From positions 41,773,178 to 41,837,177 of the forward strand of contig CP141143.1 in NCBI GenBank assembly GCA_035235625.1: DNA of 64,000 nucleotides, in the 5' to 3' direction. Shown here one piece after another: positions 37,098-49,187 of the stretch; the first letter of the stretch is position 1, and each line of letters starts with the position of its first letter. The notes under the pieces are model-generated. The model did no database searches. It saw nothing but the letters and a program-made list of their open reading frames with translations, and had not been told where the DNA came from. Source of the stretch: Saururus chinensis (lineage: Eukaryota; Streptophyta; Magnoliopsida; Piperales; Saururaceae). Made by a program: the position numbers and the translations under genes.

Positions 37098-40000
37098 TTA
37101 TTCTAGTTAAGCAAATAAAATCATATAAGTTAAGGAAGAACAGTCAAATTGTAGAATCACTTTAGCAATTTGATTTGTTATTATGAACGTAACAAATTAA
37201 TAGGAGGTCTCTTTAAACTATAAACCATATAACGATTTATGCACATTCTTAAGTTACTTCGGTTTTAATCGATTAAAAGGATATAATTTGACCATAAGTG
37301 GGCCAATCGGTTCGTCGTTTAATATGTTTGATTCACATTTTAGAACTTAGCAATTGAGTACGTAGTTATTTAAAACAATTAAATATATATTCATGACGTA
37401 CTATAGTGCTTTGTTCTAAATCAAGTTAAGCCAATTAAATCATAAAAATTAAAGAAGAACGGCCAAATTGTTGAATTACTTTGTCAATTTGATTCGTTAT
37501 TACAAATGTAACAATCGAATGGGAGGTCTCTTTAAACTTTAAGTATTATAACGATTTGTGCACATTTTTAACTTACTTCAGTTTTAATCGATTAAAATGA
37601 TATAACTTTACCAAAAGGGATACAATTGGTTCTTAATCATGAGTACATATTTATTTAAAATAATTAAATATACATTTGTATTAAGCTTTGATGCTTTGTT
37701 CTTAATCATGTTAAGTGAATGAAATCATATAAGTTAAGGAAGAACGGTCAAATTGTGGAATCACTTTGTTAATATGTTTCATTATTACAAACTTAGCAAA
37801 TGAATAGGAGGTTTCATTAAACTTTAAATGATATAATGATCTGTGCATATTTTTAACTTACTTCAGTTTTAATTGATCAAAAGGATATAACTTGACCAAA
37901 AGGGGTCCAATTGGTTCATCATTTAGTACATTTAATTTAATCTTTTGAACTTAGCAAATGAGTACGTATTCATTTAAAACAATTAAATATATTTGTGACG
38001 AGCTATGGTGCTTTGTTCTTAATCTAGTTAAGCGAATAAAATCATATAAATTAAGGAAGAACGGTAAAATTGTGGAATCAATTTATCAATTTGATTCGTT
38101 ATTATTAACTTAACAAATTAATAGGAGGTCTCTTTAAACTATAAATGATATAACAATTTATGCACATTCTTAAATTACTTCGGTTTTAATCGATTAAAAG
38201 GATATAAGTTGACCATAAGTAGGCCGATCGGTTTGTCATTTAATATGTTTGATTCAGTTTTTTGAACTTAGCAAATGAGTATGTAGTTATTTAAAACAAT
38301 TAAACATACATTCATTACGAGCTTTAGTGTTTTGTTCTAAATCAAGTTAAGCAAATGAAATCATATAAATTAAGGAAGAATGGTCAAATTGTGGAATTGA
38401 ATTGTCAATGTGATTGGTTATTACAAACATAACAAATGAATGGGAGTTCTCATTAAACTATAAATGATATGACAATTTGTGTACATTATGAACTTACTGC
38501 AGTTTTAATCAATCAAAATGATATAACTTAAAATAAGGAGTTTGATTGGTTCATTATTTAGTACGGTTGATTCATTCTTTTTAACTTTGAAATGAGTTCG
38601 TATTTATACATTCATGACGAGCATTGGTGCTTTGTTCTAAATCAAGTTAAGCAAATGAAATCAAATCAATTAAGGAAGAACAGTCAAATTGTGAATTTGA
38701 TTTATTATTACGAACGTAACAAATGCATGAGAGGTCTCTTTATACTTTAAACAATATAATGATTAGTGCACATTTTTAATTTGCTTTGGTTTTAATCGAT
38801 CAATAGGATATAACTTGATCAAAAGGGGTTTTATTGGTTCATCTTTTAGTACGTTTGCTTAATTCTTTTGAAATTAGCAAATGAGTACGTATTTATTTAA
38901 AACAATTAAATATACATTCGTGATGAGCTATGATTTTTTGTTCTAAATTTAGCAAAGCGAATGAAATCAAATAAGTTAAAGAAGAAAGGTCAAATTGTGG
39001 AATAACTGTGATAATTTTATTCTTTATTACGAGGGTAAAAAATGAATGGGATGTCTCTTTAAACTTTAAGAGATATAATAATTTATACATATTCGTAACT
39101 TACTTCGATTTTAATTAATTAAAATGATATAACTTGACCAAAAGGGGTCCAATTAGTTCATCATTTAGTACATTTAATTTATTCTTTTAAACTTAGTAAA
39201 TGAGTATGTAGTTATTTAAAATAATTAAATATACATTCGGATGACTGTTTTTAGTGCTTTGTTCTAAATCAAGTTAAGTAAATGAAGTTATATAAGTTAA
39301 GGAAGAAAGGTCAAATTGTAGAATTGCTTTGTAAATTTGTTTTGTTATTACAAACGTAACAAATGAATGGGAGGCTACTTTAAACTATAAACGATATAAC
39401 AATTTGTACACTTTCTTAATGATATAACTTGACCAAAAGGGGTCCGATTGGTTCATCATTTAGTACATTAAATTTATTCTTTTGAACTTGGCAAATGAGT
39501 ACATATTTATTTAAAATAATTATTCTTTTGAACTTTGTCAATTTGGTTCATTATTATGAACATAAAGAATGAATGGGAGCTGACTTTAAACTTTAAATTA
39601 TATAATGATTTATGTACATTTTAACTTACTTTAGTTTTAATCGATTAAAATGATATAACTTGACCGTAAGTGGTCCGATTGGTTCATCATTTACTACGTT
39701 AAATTCATTATTTTGAACTTAGAAAATGAATACATATTCATTAAAAACATTTAAATTTACATTCATGACAAGCTTTGGTGTTTTGTTCTAAATCATGATA
39801 AGTGAATTAAATCATATAAGTTAAGGAAGAGTAGTCAAATTCTAAAATCACTTTGTTAATTTGATTCGTTTTTATGAATATAACAAATAAACCGAAGGTC
39901 TCTTTAAACTTTGAATGATATAATGATTTTCCACATTCATAACTTAGTTCAATTGTAATCGGTTAAAAGGATATAATTTTACCTAAAATGGTCCGATTGG

Positions 40001-40645
40001 TTCGTCGTTTAGCATGGTTAATTCATTATTTCAAACATAGAAAATGAGTATGTAGTTATTTAAAATAATCAAAAATACAATCATGACGAGCTTTAGTGCT
40101 TTGTTCTAAATCATGTTAAGTGAATGAAATCATATGGGTTCAAGAAGAATGCTCAAATTCTAGAATCACTTTGTCAATTTGATTTGTTATTACAAATGTA
40201 AGAAATGAATAAGTAGTCTTTTAAAACTTTGAACGATATAACGATTTGTACACATTCTTAACATACTTTGGTTTTAATCGATCAAAAGAATATAACTTAA
40301 CCAAAGGTGGTCTAATTGGTTCATTATTTCTTATATTTAATTCATTCTTTCAAACATAGCAAATAATTATATATTCATTTAAAATAATTAAATATACATT
40401 TGTGACGAGCTTTAGTATTTTCTTCTAAATCTAGTTAAGCGAATGAAATTATATAAATTAAGGAAGAATGGTTAAATTGTGGAATCGCTTTGTCAGTTTA
40501 ATTTATATTTTTAATGTAACAAATGAATAATAGGAGGTCTCTTTAAACTTTAAACGATATAATAATTTTTGCACATCATTAACCTACTTCAGTTTTAATC
40601 GATCAAAAGGATAAACTTGACAAAAAATAGTCCGATTCATTTAGT
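37098..40645 (-). repeat. Satellite array, inverted orientation, about 11 monomers
   Basis: Here the 318-bp satellite reads on the minus strand. The plus strand shows 'aagttaaggaagaacggtca', 'ggtctctttaaactttaaa', 'cttacttcggttttaatcga' and 'tggttcgtcgtttagtac', the reverse complements of the main array's landmarks, at about 318-bp steps. Several monomers are shortened, for example around 38590-38700 and 39410-39540. It abuts a gag fragment on the left and flips to plus orientation at about 40645. Confidence 0.93.
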
Positions 40646-41775
40646 GTTCTTCCTTAACTTATAGGATTTTATTCGTTTGACTAGATTTAGATCAAAGCAC
40701 CAAATCAGACACAAATGTGTATTTAATTATTTTAAATAAATACATACTCATTTACAAAGCACATAAGAATGAATTAAACACACTAAATGACTAACCGATC
40801 ATACCACTTTTGGTGAAGTTATGTCCTTATAATTGATTAAAACCAAAGTTTGTTAAGAATGTGTAGAAATCCTAATATTGTTTAAAGAATAAAATGTCTA
40901 ACCATTCATTTGTTACATTCGTAGTAATGAATCAAATAAATAAAGTGATACCACAATTTGAACGTTCTTCCTTAACTTTTATGATTTTATACAACCAACT
41001 AGATTTTGAACAAAGAACCAAAGCTCGTCACAAATGTGTATTTAATTATTCGAATAAATAAGTACTCATTTGTTAAGTTTTTAAAAATGAATCACACACC
41101 CTAAACAATGATCCAATCGAATCACTTTTGGTCTAATTAAATGCTTTTCAAAAATTAAATCCAAAGTTCGTTAAGAATGTGTGCAAATCGTTATATAGTT
41201 TAAAGTTTAAAGAGACTTCTCATATATTTGTTATATTCGTAATAACAAATCAAATGGATAAAGTGATACCACAATTTGACTGTTTTTCCATAACTTATAT
41301 GATTTAATTTGTTGAACTAGATTTAGAACAAATCATCAAAGCTTATCACGTATGTGTATATAATTTTATGAAATAAATACAAACTCATTTGCTCAGTTTG
41401 TATAAATGAATCAAACAGTGAACGATGAACAATTCGGACCACTTTTGGTGAAGGTATTTCTTTTTAATTGATTAAAACCAAAGTTCGTTATGAATGTATA
41501 CAAATCATGATATCATTGAAAGTTTAAAGAGATTGATCTCCCATTCATTTGTTATGTTCATAATAACAAATTAAATGGACAAAGTGATACCACAATTTAA
41601 CTAATTTTCCTTAACATATTTATTTTCATTCGCTTAACTGGATTTAGAACAAAGCAGTAAAGTTAGTCACAGATGTGTATTTAAATGTTTTAAATAATTG
41701 TATACTAATTTTCTAAGTTTGTAACAATAACTCAGATGCACTAAATGACGAATTAATTGGATCACTTTTTGCAAA
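40646..41775 (+). repeat. Satellite array, plus orientation, divergent subfamily
   Basis: About 3.5 monomers in plus orientation share variants not typical of the main array: 'ccaaagttcgttaagaatgt' in place of 'cgaagtaagttaagaatgtg', 'aatgtgtatttaatt' in place of 'aatgtatatttaatt', 'aaagtgataccacaa' in place of 'aaagtgattccacaa', and 'cacttttggt' in place of 'ccccttttggt'. The junction with the inverted block is near 'catttagtgttcttcctta'. It ends at a family A LTR stub. Confidence 0.9.
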
Positions 41776-42107
41776 GTCCGGGATTTTCTTAATTCCTGAA
41801 GTCGACCACAACTTTTTTCAGAGGTTTGATTGGATGAAAACTTTTCCGACAAATAGACCACTGGAAAGAGCAAACATAAAACTGTGCAATCGATTCCACA
41901 GGGCTCTGTCTAGCGGTCTTTGGAAGTGATGATGGTCTAATCCATTTTGGTAGATGAACTTTGCTAGGACGAAGGAAATCCGGTGGCCCAAAGGTCAGCA
42001 AGGTACTGTGATAAAAACCAGTCGAGCAGAGAAGAACATGGAGGGGAAAGAGAAAAGGGTGAGTGTGCAAAGCCGTGTGGTGGACCATTTCGACGGGACC
42101 AAATGCC
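41776..42107. other. Family A LTR stub (about 41776-41812) plus unassigned sequence
   Basis: The first 37 bp, 'gtccgggattttcttaattc' to 'gtcgaccac', match the very start of the family A LTR (compare the minus strand near 14490). The next 295 bp are unassigned. Open frames on both strands cross this block, but none resembles a known protein and the mixed origin argues against a gene. Confidence 0.5.
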
Positions 42108-42197
42108 ATAACCACTTTTGCCCAACTTCTCACCAAACAGTTACATGAGAGTTGGGATAGACCAAAGGACCTTCTTAGGAGGTGTCCCCATCATGCT

Positions 42198-44043
42198 ATC
42201 CCTGTAATGTCCTGACCCGAGCTGGGGTCTAGAAAATCTCTAATAAAAAAATTTCTTTCCTTAAGCCAAGAATCATCATCTGTGTGCGAGAGGTACAATG
42301 TTCATCCGTTAACTATGGAGCTTCAAAGCTTTCCCGTATGTAGACTCAGTTGTATTGGTCACATACACACGATGAAGTTTCATAGTTCATCGCGTGTAAA
42401 TTAGAATGAAACTTATAATTATAAATAATTTGGATCGGGTCAACGTTGTCTTGCCATTGGTTGCCTATGTAAGTATTGGATAACATTTACAATATTATTC
42501 CAATATGATCGGATCCTAACACAGTTCTACCTAATGAATATTACATACATCATGCATCACAAAATTATATACGTTAAAATACATATATACTGATATTCAA
42601 TTAGAGTCATACTGAAGCTCGTAATCTATCGGAGCCAAGCATATGTTAATAGATAAATGAAATCACACATCTCGCTCTACCATAGAGCGACATCAATCAC
42701 ATTCACACGTCTTGCTCTATCACTGAGCCGAGAGCAGACACACACACCACACATCTCTCTCTACCCTAGAGTAAGACGAAACATAAATAGGTCACATCAA
42801 AACATAGCAGATTAGGACACAAAGTATCATGACATAGCACACATCCTAATTTAGCACATGCAGCTCTATAATTTAAATGGGAGGTTAGAAACACTTATCG
42901 CTCTGATGTCTCACAAGGTAACGGTATTCTGGGTTGCTCGTTCCTTCTGGGCATCCTCCCCTTCGGATTCGGAGGTAATAGACAGAGCCCCCTCTAGCCT
43001 CCATATGTTCTTGGCCTTACACCAAAAGATGACACACAAACGCTCCCCTTCCCAGAGACTCTTCTCATTTTTCTGTGCCCGTGGGCAGCTAACAGAACTT
43101 CCCCTACTCAAGGATGTACCTCACACATCGTGGCTCTTTCGTAGAGGGTAAAGCCTCTCCTACTTCGGATCAATTTTCTTGATTCGGAGCGGTGACAAAG
43201 GATGGAATCCACTCTTGTTCCTAGCCTCTTTTTCTTTCTCCGGTGCTTGAGGATGACAAGCAGGACCTCCTCTTATTTTGAGATGTTTCTTTCTTATACG
43301 GTTCTCAACTAGGAGAACAAACCCCTCAATTGCGTAGCACACATTCGATTTAGTCAAGAACGCCTCTTGAATGGACTAAATCAGAGTTAGGATGATAAAA
43401 AATGGAGAAGAAGAAGTTCTCTACGCTTGAGGACGATGGGCAAAACCTCTCTTTGTCTTGGGGCATTTCCTCCTTATAAGGTCTCCAACTCAAAGAAATG
43501 ACCCCTCCATTCCATAGAGCATGCTTGATTTAAATAAGAATGCCTCTTGAATGGCCTTAATTGGACTTAGAATGCTTAGAAACGGAGAAAATGAAGTTTG
43601 TGTTTCAAAATAGACCAGAAGGGAATTATACGTTTCACGCGCTGCGGTCGCACGTACCGCGCGTGTCCGTCGTGTGTGCGCTACATTTTTTTTTATACAC
43701 CAATCTTCAAACACGCGTAACTTCCTACCCTGGACTCGGTCTTCCATGTTCTTAGTACCATTGGACTTGTATCAACAAGCCCTTCAATTCTAGTCGACTT
43801 AAATCACTTTATCTTACTCTTTTTCAAGTGAGTCCCGCCTAAATCATATGCTTTCCATGGTCGTAACTTTCTGTCCCGACCTCCGTTTCTTGCGTTCTTC
43901 GATTCTTTATGCTCATTATTTCGAGCTCTACCCCTATACGGAAGTTTTAACCTATGAAAACCTCTAAACTGTATTCATAAATTGTCTAATTACCTCTAAC
44001 CCCTCAAGTTAGATGTAATAAAAAAATGAGTCATTACAATCCC
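42198..44043 (-). mobile_element. Solo LTR of family S with perfect 5-bp target-site duplication
   Basis: The element is 42203-44038 (1836 bp), with ends TGTAATGTCC and GTCATTACA, flanked on both sides by ATCCC (42198-42202 and 44039-44043). On the minus strand the 5' part holds 'aagaacgcaagaaacggagg' and 'gttacgacc', analogous to the start of family A, and the 3' part holds 'taggcaaccaatggcaag' and 'gacccgatccaaat', so the LTR lies in minus orientation. There is no internal coding region, so it is a solo LTR left by LTR-LTR recombination. A second copy is at 61091. It contains an imperfect tandem block of about 60 bp (42945-43490) and a short CpG-rich patch (43637-43685). Confidence 0.92.
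42945..43490 (-). repeat. Imperfect tandem repeat of about 60 bp in the solo LTR
   Basis: Diverged units with 'gcctctcctacttcgg', 'gacctcctcttattttgag' and 'acctctctttgtcttgggg' separated by 'ctttttctttctccggtgct'-like sequence. Same block as 62155-62560. Open frames here are by-products. Confidence 0.6.
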
Positions 44044-45278
44044 TAAGTGGCAACTAGTGCGACGTTTTTATTAGGGTCTTACTGAACAAAATCACCATCT
44101 TGTTGATGCAAGTTGTGGGGGTACCTTTTTGTTAAAAAATGAAAATGAGACATGAAAACTTTTTGAGGACTTGAGTGAAAATTCTCTTCAACATGATGCG
44201 TTGAATAGAAATAAGAGTGGATTATCTACCTTAAACAATGCCCCCACTAGGGGTGACTTGTATGAAGTAAAAAAACCCATTAGACCTCTCCTCCAAAGTT
44301 GATACTTTGAAATAGGAAGTTGGACCTCCTTATGACATCAACCGATCAGCCCATTCCCTTCACTCAAGATGAATGCACAATATGCCTTAGCCCAGCCCAT
44401 ACTATCATGGAATGCCCTTTTGCATCTCAATTTTTTGAGCTTCTAAGACCATGTGAATGCCACCCAATCTTTCCCTAGGGCTGAGATTAATCTATTTTCA
44501 AACACATATAACTCTGGGTAGAGGAATCATCCTAACTTTTCCTAGCAGACACAAAACCAAGGGGTTGTAGGAACCAACCCCCTAGCCAACAATTCCAAGT
44601 TCCACCTGTCCCTATCCACCAACCTCAAGTGTAACCACCGTATGTCCAACCCAGTAGGAGTCTAAGTTTTGAAGAAAAGGTCTTGAGTGATATGCAAGGC
44701 CTTCAATCTCAATCCCAACTCCTCCACTCTCACACACAATCTATCGTAAAGCTAGAAGTCCAAATTGGACAACTAGCCAATGCTATCAATAAGCAAGAGA
44801 CGGGTACATTGCCAAGTTAGCCCTTAAAAAACCCTAAAGGTCAATTTGGAGTAGATGGAGTTTCTTCCTCTAATGAACAAGTTCAGTCCATAACTACTGT
44901 TAGGAGTGGTTGACGCATTGATAACTAGGTTGGAGGGGATTCCTTTTGTACCACAAATGAAGAGTTAGAAAATCCCGCCCCTAATGAGCCTCATGAGTTA
45001 GAGAGTGAACCAAATGCAAAGGAGTTAGTCTCTCCTTCCCCCTCAGAGCCACAGTCTAAGACTACTTCTTAGGGATCTTATATCCATAGTGCACCTTTTC
45101 CTCATTGTCTTGACAGGGCCCCACCATTTAGAAAGAACACAGCTAGGATGGATAAGATTCTTGAGACTTTCAAACAAGTGAAAATTAGTCTCCCCTCTTA
45201 GAAGCCATTAAGCAAGTCCGTGCTTATGCTAAGTTCCTCAAAGACCTATGCACTCAAAAGTATAAATCCAAGACCCAT

Positions 45279-45938
45279 GTGTCTAAGAAGGTCTTTCTCA
45301 CTGAGCAAGTTAGCTCTCATTTGAAATTTGACACCCCACCTAAGTATAAGGACCCTGGAGTGCCCACTATTTCTTGTGTCATAAGTGATCACTCCATCCA
45401 TAAATCTCTCCTTTACCTTGGTGCGAGCCTCAATCTACTCCCTTACTCGGTGTATGAGCAATTAGGTTTAGGAGACTTGCAGCCAACGTCGGTTACTCTT
45501 CAGTTAGCTAATCATTTCATGTGTAAACCTTGGGGAATCATTGAGGATGTCTTATTGAGAGCTGATCAATTCTTTTTCCCCGTTGATTTTATTGGCTTAG
45601 ATATGGAAACTGTCAACTCCACACATCAGATTCCTATCATTCTAGGTCGTCATTTCCTTACCACAGCTAATGCATGTATCAATTGTAGGACGGGGGTAAT
45701 GGAGATGTCATTTGGGAACATGAAAGTGCAACTAAATGTTTTTGATGTGTCTAACTATTTACCTGTGAGTTGTGATGCTGAATGTTTTATGGTAGACAAT
45801 TTTGAGTTTGATGCTTATGATAGAGATCCATATTTTGTAGAAACAGCCCATAATCAAGTCATGCCTTCTAATTTTTCTGAATCATCTTTTTCCAGACTTA
45901 AGAGAAGAGCCAATGCCAATATCTACCAACCACCCTGA
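45279..45938 (+). pseudogene. Athila-like retropepsin region
   Basis: This open stretch starts at ATG 45279 and encodes 219 residues. It aligns throughout with the Athila-type aspartic protease region: 'DPGVPTISCVI' near residues 25-35, 'GASLNLLPYSVYEQLGLG' at about 48-65, 'PWGIIEDVLLRADQFFFPVDF' (consensus P-GI-EDVLVKVDKF-FPVDF) and 'IILGRHFLTTANACINC' near residue 120. A functional retropepsin cleaves the gag-pol polyprotein in the particle. The downstream reverse transcriptase expected in a full element is missing; the next sequence is the non-coding 3' region. Treated as a fossil piece of a broken element. The ATG is probably not a natural start, since this protein is normally part of a longer polyprotein. 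Confidence 0.85.
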
Positions 45939-47722
45939 CATATTTGAGAATATTGGCATTGTCTGGCTGAAGATAATAAACTTAGCGCTTCTTGGGAGGC
46001 AACACATGTTTATGATATATTTCTTTTCCTTCCTTTTGTTTATTTTCTTTGCTTCATTTAGGTTTTATTTATGTATTTTTCTCTACTTGTGTTTCTTTTC
46101 TCATTATAGTTTTTGTTTCTTTTGTGGGATATAGTACTTTAGGTTTGGGGGAATGCTCATCATTTATATTTATCTCTTTTCTCCAATCCTATGTACTTCA
46201 CTTTTCAAATTAGTGGATTAGTTATGCTTTCAAGTGATATCTTTCTTTCCCTCTCTTACTTATTCTGGTCATTGTAATATATATATTTTTAACGTTGAGG
46301 ACAATGTTTAGTTTAGGTTTGGGGGTGTAGAAAGATAATTTTTCTTTCTTATTTTTCTTTTTGGATGTTTTAGAGTATTTTTTCATTTCTTTTTATTTTC
46401 TTTAAAGTAGTTCGATTCCTTATTTTCTTTTAAAAGTATATGTCTGTTTTTAAAGAGATCAATTACATGAGGAAAGAGAAACTAATTAATTAAGTGATGA
46501 AAGCGATTGACTGAGTAATTTCTGTTTTATTTTCTTTATCTTGGATAATTGTGCGAATATTTTTAAATCATATTTCACACACTTGAAACTTGTAGGAATA
46601 TAATTTTATGATTATTACTTGTAATGTTAGTGGGATATCTTCAACTGGGCATATTATTAAAAACATGACAATTGAGTAATTTTTAATGTTTTATGGTAGA
46701 TTTTTATGCTTAGCTTTTATTTTAAATTTTTTTTGGGATAAGTGTATAATGAACAAAATTGAAGAAAAAAAGAATGCAAAAAATGATGAAAAAAGAATGA
46801 AAAAAAAAGTTGAAGAAAAAGATAGCTTGAAAAAATTGAAAAAAAAGAGAGTAAGGGTTTGTTTCTCTTTTCACTGAGTAACCCAGGCCTTGTGCCTAGG
46901 TAAGCATAAGGGATCGCGTTAAAAGGTGAAAAGTTGAGATAAATTCTTTTATGACTTGCTTGGTTCCATATTCTTTATAGTTCAAGTTATTAAACCTGAG
47001 GGGTGTTTCAACACTTAGCTCCTTGAGCCAACTGGATTAGGGATATTGGCCTAACGCTTGTTATATAGACTATTTAAAAAGCTTAATAGAACTAAGTATT
47101 GCACAAGTCATATTTTGAGGTATATTATGCTCTTATTCCCTAAATTTAATTTAAAATTGAAATCTAATACATGAGGTTTTATTATGAGATGTTAAGGATG
47201 AAAGATTGCCATTGTTGTATTTTTTTGTTAGTGAACTTTCATGAGCTTGATAATGGGTCACATAAGATATGCTTGTTAATAAAAAATAGTTGTATGACTA
47301 CAAAGTTTCTGCACTTCACGTTTTTGAAATGTATATATACATAGTTGCACAATTATTTCTAAGATGGGGTTATAGAATGGATGCTTCCTTACTTGAAAGT
47401 GATCAAATCGAAATTATTTACTTGTTTCAAGTATTTGTGATTGATTCTTTTTAAAAATAGTTATGTGCTTTGAAGAGAAGATTGTTTTTGGAATTTTTGT
47501 TTTTTTGTTTTACTTCATTTCTTTTATAAGGTTTGGTTGTTTGTCGGTATCATTACTGCAAACCATCTGAGACACAACTAGTCCAACTAGGGACACCTAG
47601 GGTTTAAAGGCTTGTTGCATACGCTAAATGCAATCGTTATTCCATATGAACATTTATTTCTTTTTCTCAATTAGTTGTTTTGTTTTGCTCAAAGACTAGC
47701 AAAATATAGGTTTGGGGCTATT
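45939..47722 (+). mobile_element. 3' non-coding region of the Athila-like element with purine-rich tracts
   Basis: This is AT-rich and lacks plausible coding. The tract AGGTTTGGGG occurs three times: at 46141, at 46315 within 'gtttaggtttgggggtgtag', and at 47708 just before the 3' LTR. The last sits where a polypurine tract is expected. 46977-47366 is duplicated at the left edge of the window (1-391). A Lys/Glu-rich open frame at 46686-46877 is low-complexity and not convincing as a gene. Confidence 0.75.
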
Positions 47723-49160
47723 TGATAAGTGTGAAATATATACCTATTTTATATGCCTTTTACCTTATTTGCTAGTACATATTAGGTTAATTTAAAGTTC
47801 ATTATGATTTATTTATGTTATGATAGTTATTAATATTTTAGTTTGGTTATTAATAAATTTTGGGAATTATTAGTAGTTAAGGCAAATATTTGAATCAAGT
47901 TGGGATTTTATTTATATTCTACATGTCTAAAATATAATGTTTTTATGTTTTGTAGGTAAGGTGCACTTATCAAGGTATTTGGATGATGTTTGAAATAATT
48001 CAAAACAGTCTTAACAAGCTTCAAAATGATTTGGATAATTTTTCGGAGTTACAAACAAGTTGAAAACTAATATAGACATGAAAGAAAGAGCTTAATGAAC
48101 ATAGTAGAAAACTAGACATGAATATGGACTGTCCAGTGAACAGGTTTAGCTTTCTAAATAGAAATTGGATACAAAACTAAACAGAACTGTCCAAATTGCA
48201 GAAACAGCATAGCCAATTGAATGGGGTGTATTGGAGTTCCATTGGGTAAACGTTAATTTTAAGAACAATTCAGTATAGCCAATTGATCTGGCATGCAAGA
48301 CGATCGATAAGGATAATGCGCAGTTTCCTAATTTAAGCCAATTTTGAGTCTTTTTCCTATTAGACTTCTTCCTATGATTGTTATGCCTAAAAAAAGACAT
48401 ATTTGGATCTTCCATAAAAGCTTTTAATGGAGATTTAAGTACTTTTTTCTCCCATGTAAGGCTACATTTTTATTTTACTTAGGAGTTGATGAAGCTATAG
48501 ATAAGTTTTAGTTTCTTTTCTTTTTTGGATATGAGTTGTAAATAATGATAATTATATGATAAAGATTTCCTTTTTAATGGAAGAGTTTTTCATGTTTATT
48601 CAATTCTATGTTGATTTATTGTCTTGTAGATGATAGATTGTTGAGGTTTTGATATTTACATTAATTCTGATTTATGTGATTTAGATGAGATGGTCATGCA
48701 ATAGTTTTAATGTTCATCTAATTAATGGATTGGATGAGTTATACTAAGATTAGACAAGTCATGCTTATAGTTTAGTTTAGTGTAGATGATTCTTGCTATT
48801 GTCAAAGATAGTTCGTGCCATGAATTTAATTAATGATTATTTCTGAAGTAATTCTAGCTTGTAGATGAAAATACTTGTTCATATTCATACTAGATTTAGA
48901 TTAAAGTTTAAGAAACTAGTATGGTTCTATAGCGGATTCAATTTCATAAGTAATTTTCATCATATTGATCTCTTTCTTTTAAATTAGTTGATTACTTTTT
49001 TCACTTAATTTAAGTTTAAGACCTTTTTTGTTTTTAATAAACAAATTCTTCACTTAGGGTTAGTAATAATTTATCCATCCCTAAAGTTCAACAACCCTTA
49101 AATACGTATCCTATTACAATTACCTTGTACACTTGCAAAGGGTTTAATTATAAACGATCA
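47723..49160 (+). mobile_element. 3' LTR of the Athila-like element
   Basis: It starts TGATAAGTGTGAAATATATA directly after a purine tract and ends 'ataaacgatca', giving TG...CA ends and 1438 bp. Typical Athila-LTR landmarks are present: 'tatgttttgtaggtaag' near +230, an 'aagttgaaaactaa' stretch, 'agagtttttcatgtttattc', and 'tattacaattaccttgtaca' + 'cttgcaaaggg' near the end. The matching 5' LTR is not in the window, so no duplication or divergence age can be read. Confidence 0.8.
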
Positions 49161-49187
49161 ACTATTCCCCGTGGTGGGCTGTTCTAT
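49161..49187. other. Short spacer between elements
   Basis: These 27 bp separate the Athila-like 3' LTR and the chromovirus-like 5' LTR. Confidence 0.5.

Larger units (their letters stand above)
42108..45280 (+). pseudogene. Athila-like gag, interrupted by a solo LTR
   Basis: Just left of the solo LTR the plus strand reads a stretch like the conserved Athila gag motif 'ESW-R-KDLLRRCPHH'. Right of the LTR come the 'TFYNGL'-like and 'DASAGG'-like stretches, a CCHC knuckle CTICLSPAHTIMEC (about 44370-44411), an 'NTYNPGWRNHPNFSW'-like motif, and near 44755 'LEVQIGQLANAINKQ', a hallmark that precedes the C-terminal part of this gag type. Gag would form the particle core and bind RNA. The copy is a fossil with numerous breaks besides the LTR insertion, so no protein is expected. 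Confidence 0.8.
42108..49160 (+). mobile_element. Athila-like Ty3/gypsy element, gag-protease only, with 3' LTR
   Basis: Parts in order: end of the gag core (from about 42108), an inserted solo LTR (42203-44038), rest of gag with a zinc knuckle (44039-45280), protease region (45279-45760), a long non-coding 3' region with purine-rich tracts (45939-47722), and the 3' LTR (47723-49160). No 5' LTR, primer-binding site, reverse transcriptase, RNase H or integrase is visible. The family resemblance rests on the gag and protease style and on the typical 'gttgaggacaatgtttagtt' + 'taggtttgggggtgtag' motif of Athila-type elements. Broken, with multiple breaks. It may be a non-autonomous derivative or an internal deletion. 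Confidence 0.8.

Noticed and set aside
41789-42136. 115-codon minus-strand open frame
   Set aside because: It spans a family A LTR stub and unassigned sequence, runs antisense to recognisable gag sequence at its right end, and matches no known domain.
42203-44038. Family S as a terminal-inverted-repeat DNA transposon (TGTAATG...CATTACA)
   Set aside because: A 5-bp target duplication, TG...CA ends and LTR-like internal landmarks shared with family A fit a solo LTR better.
46686-46877. Lys/Glu-rich 63-codon open frame
   Set aside because: Low-complexity A/G-rich sequence in the non-coding 3' region of the Athila-like element.
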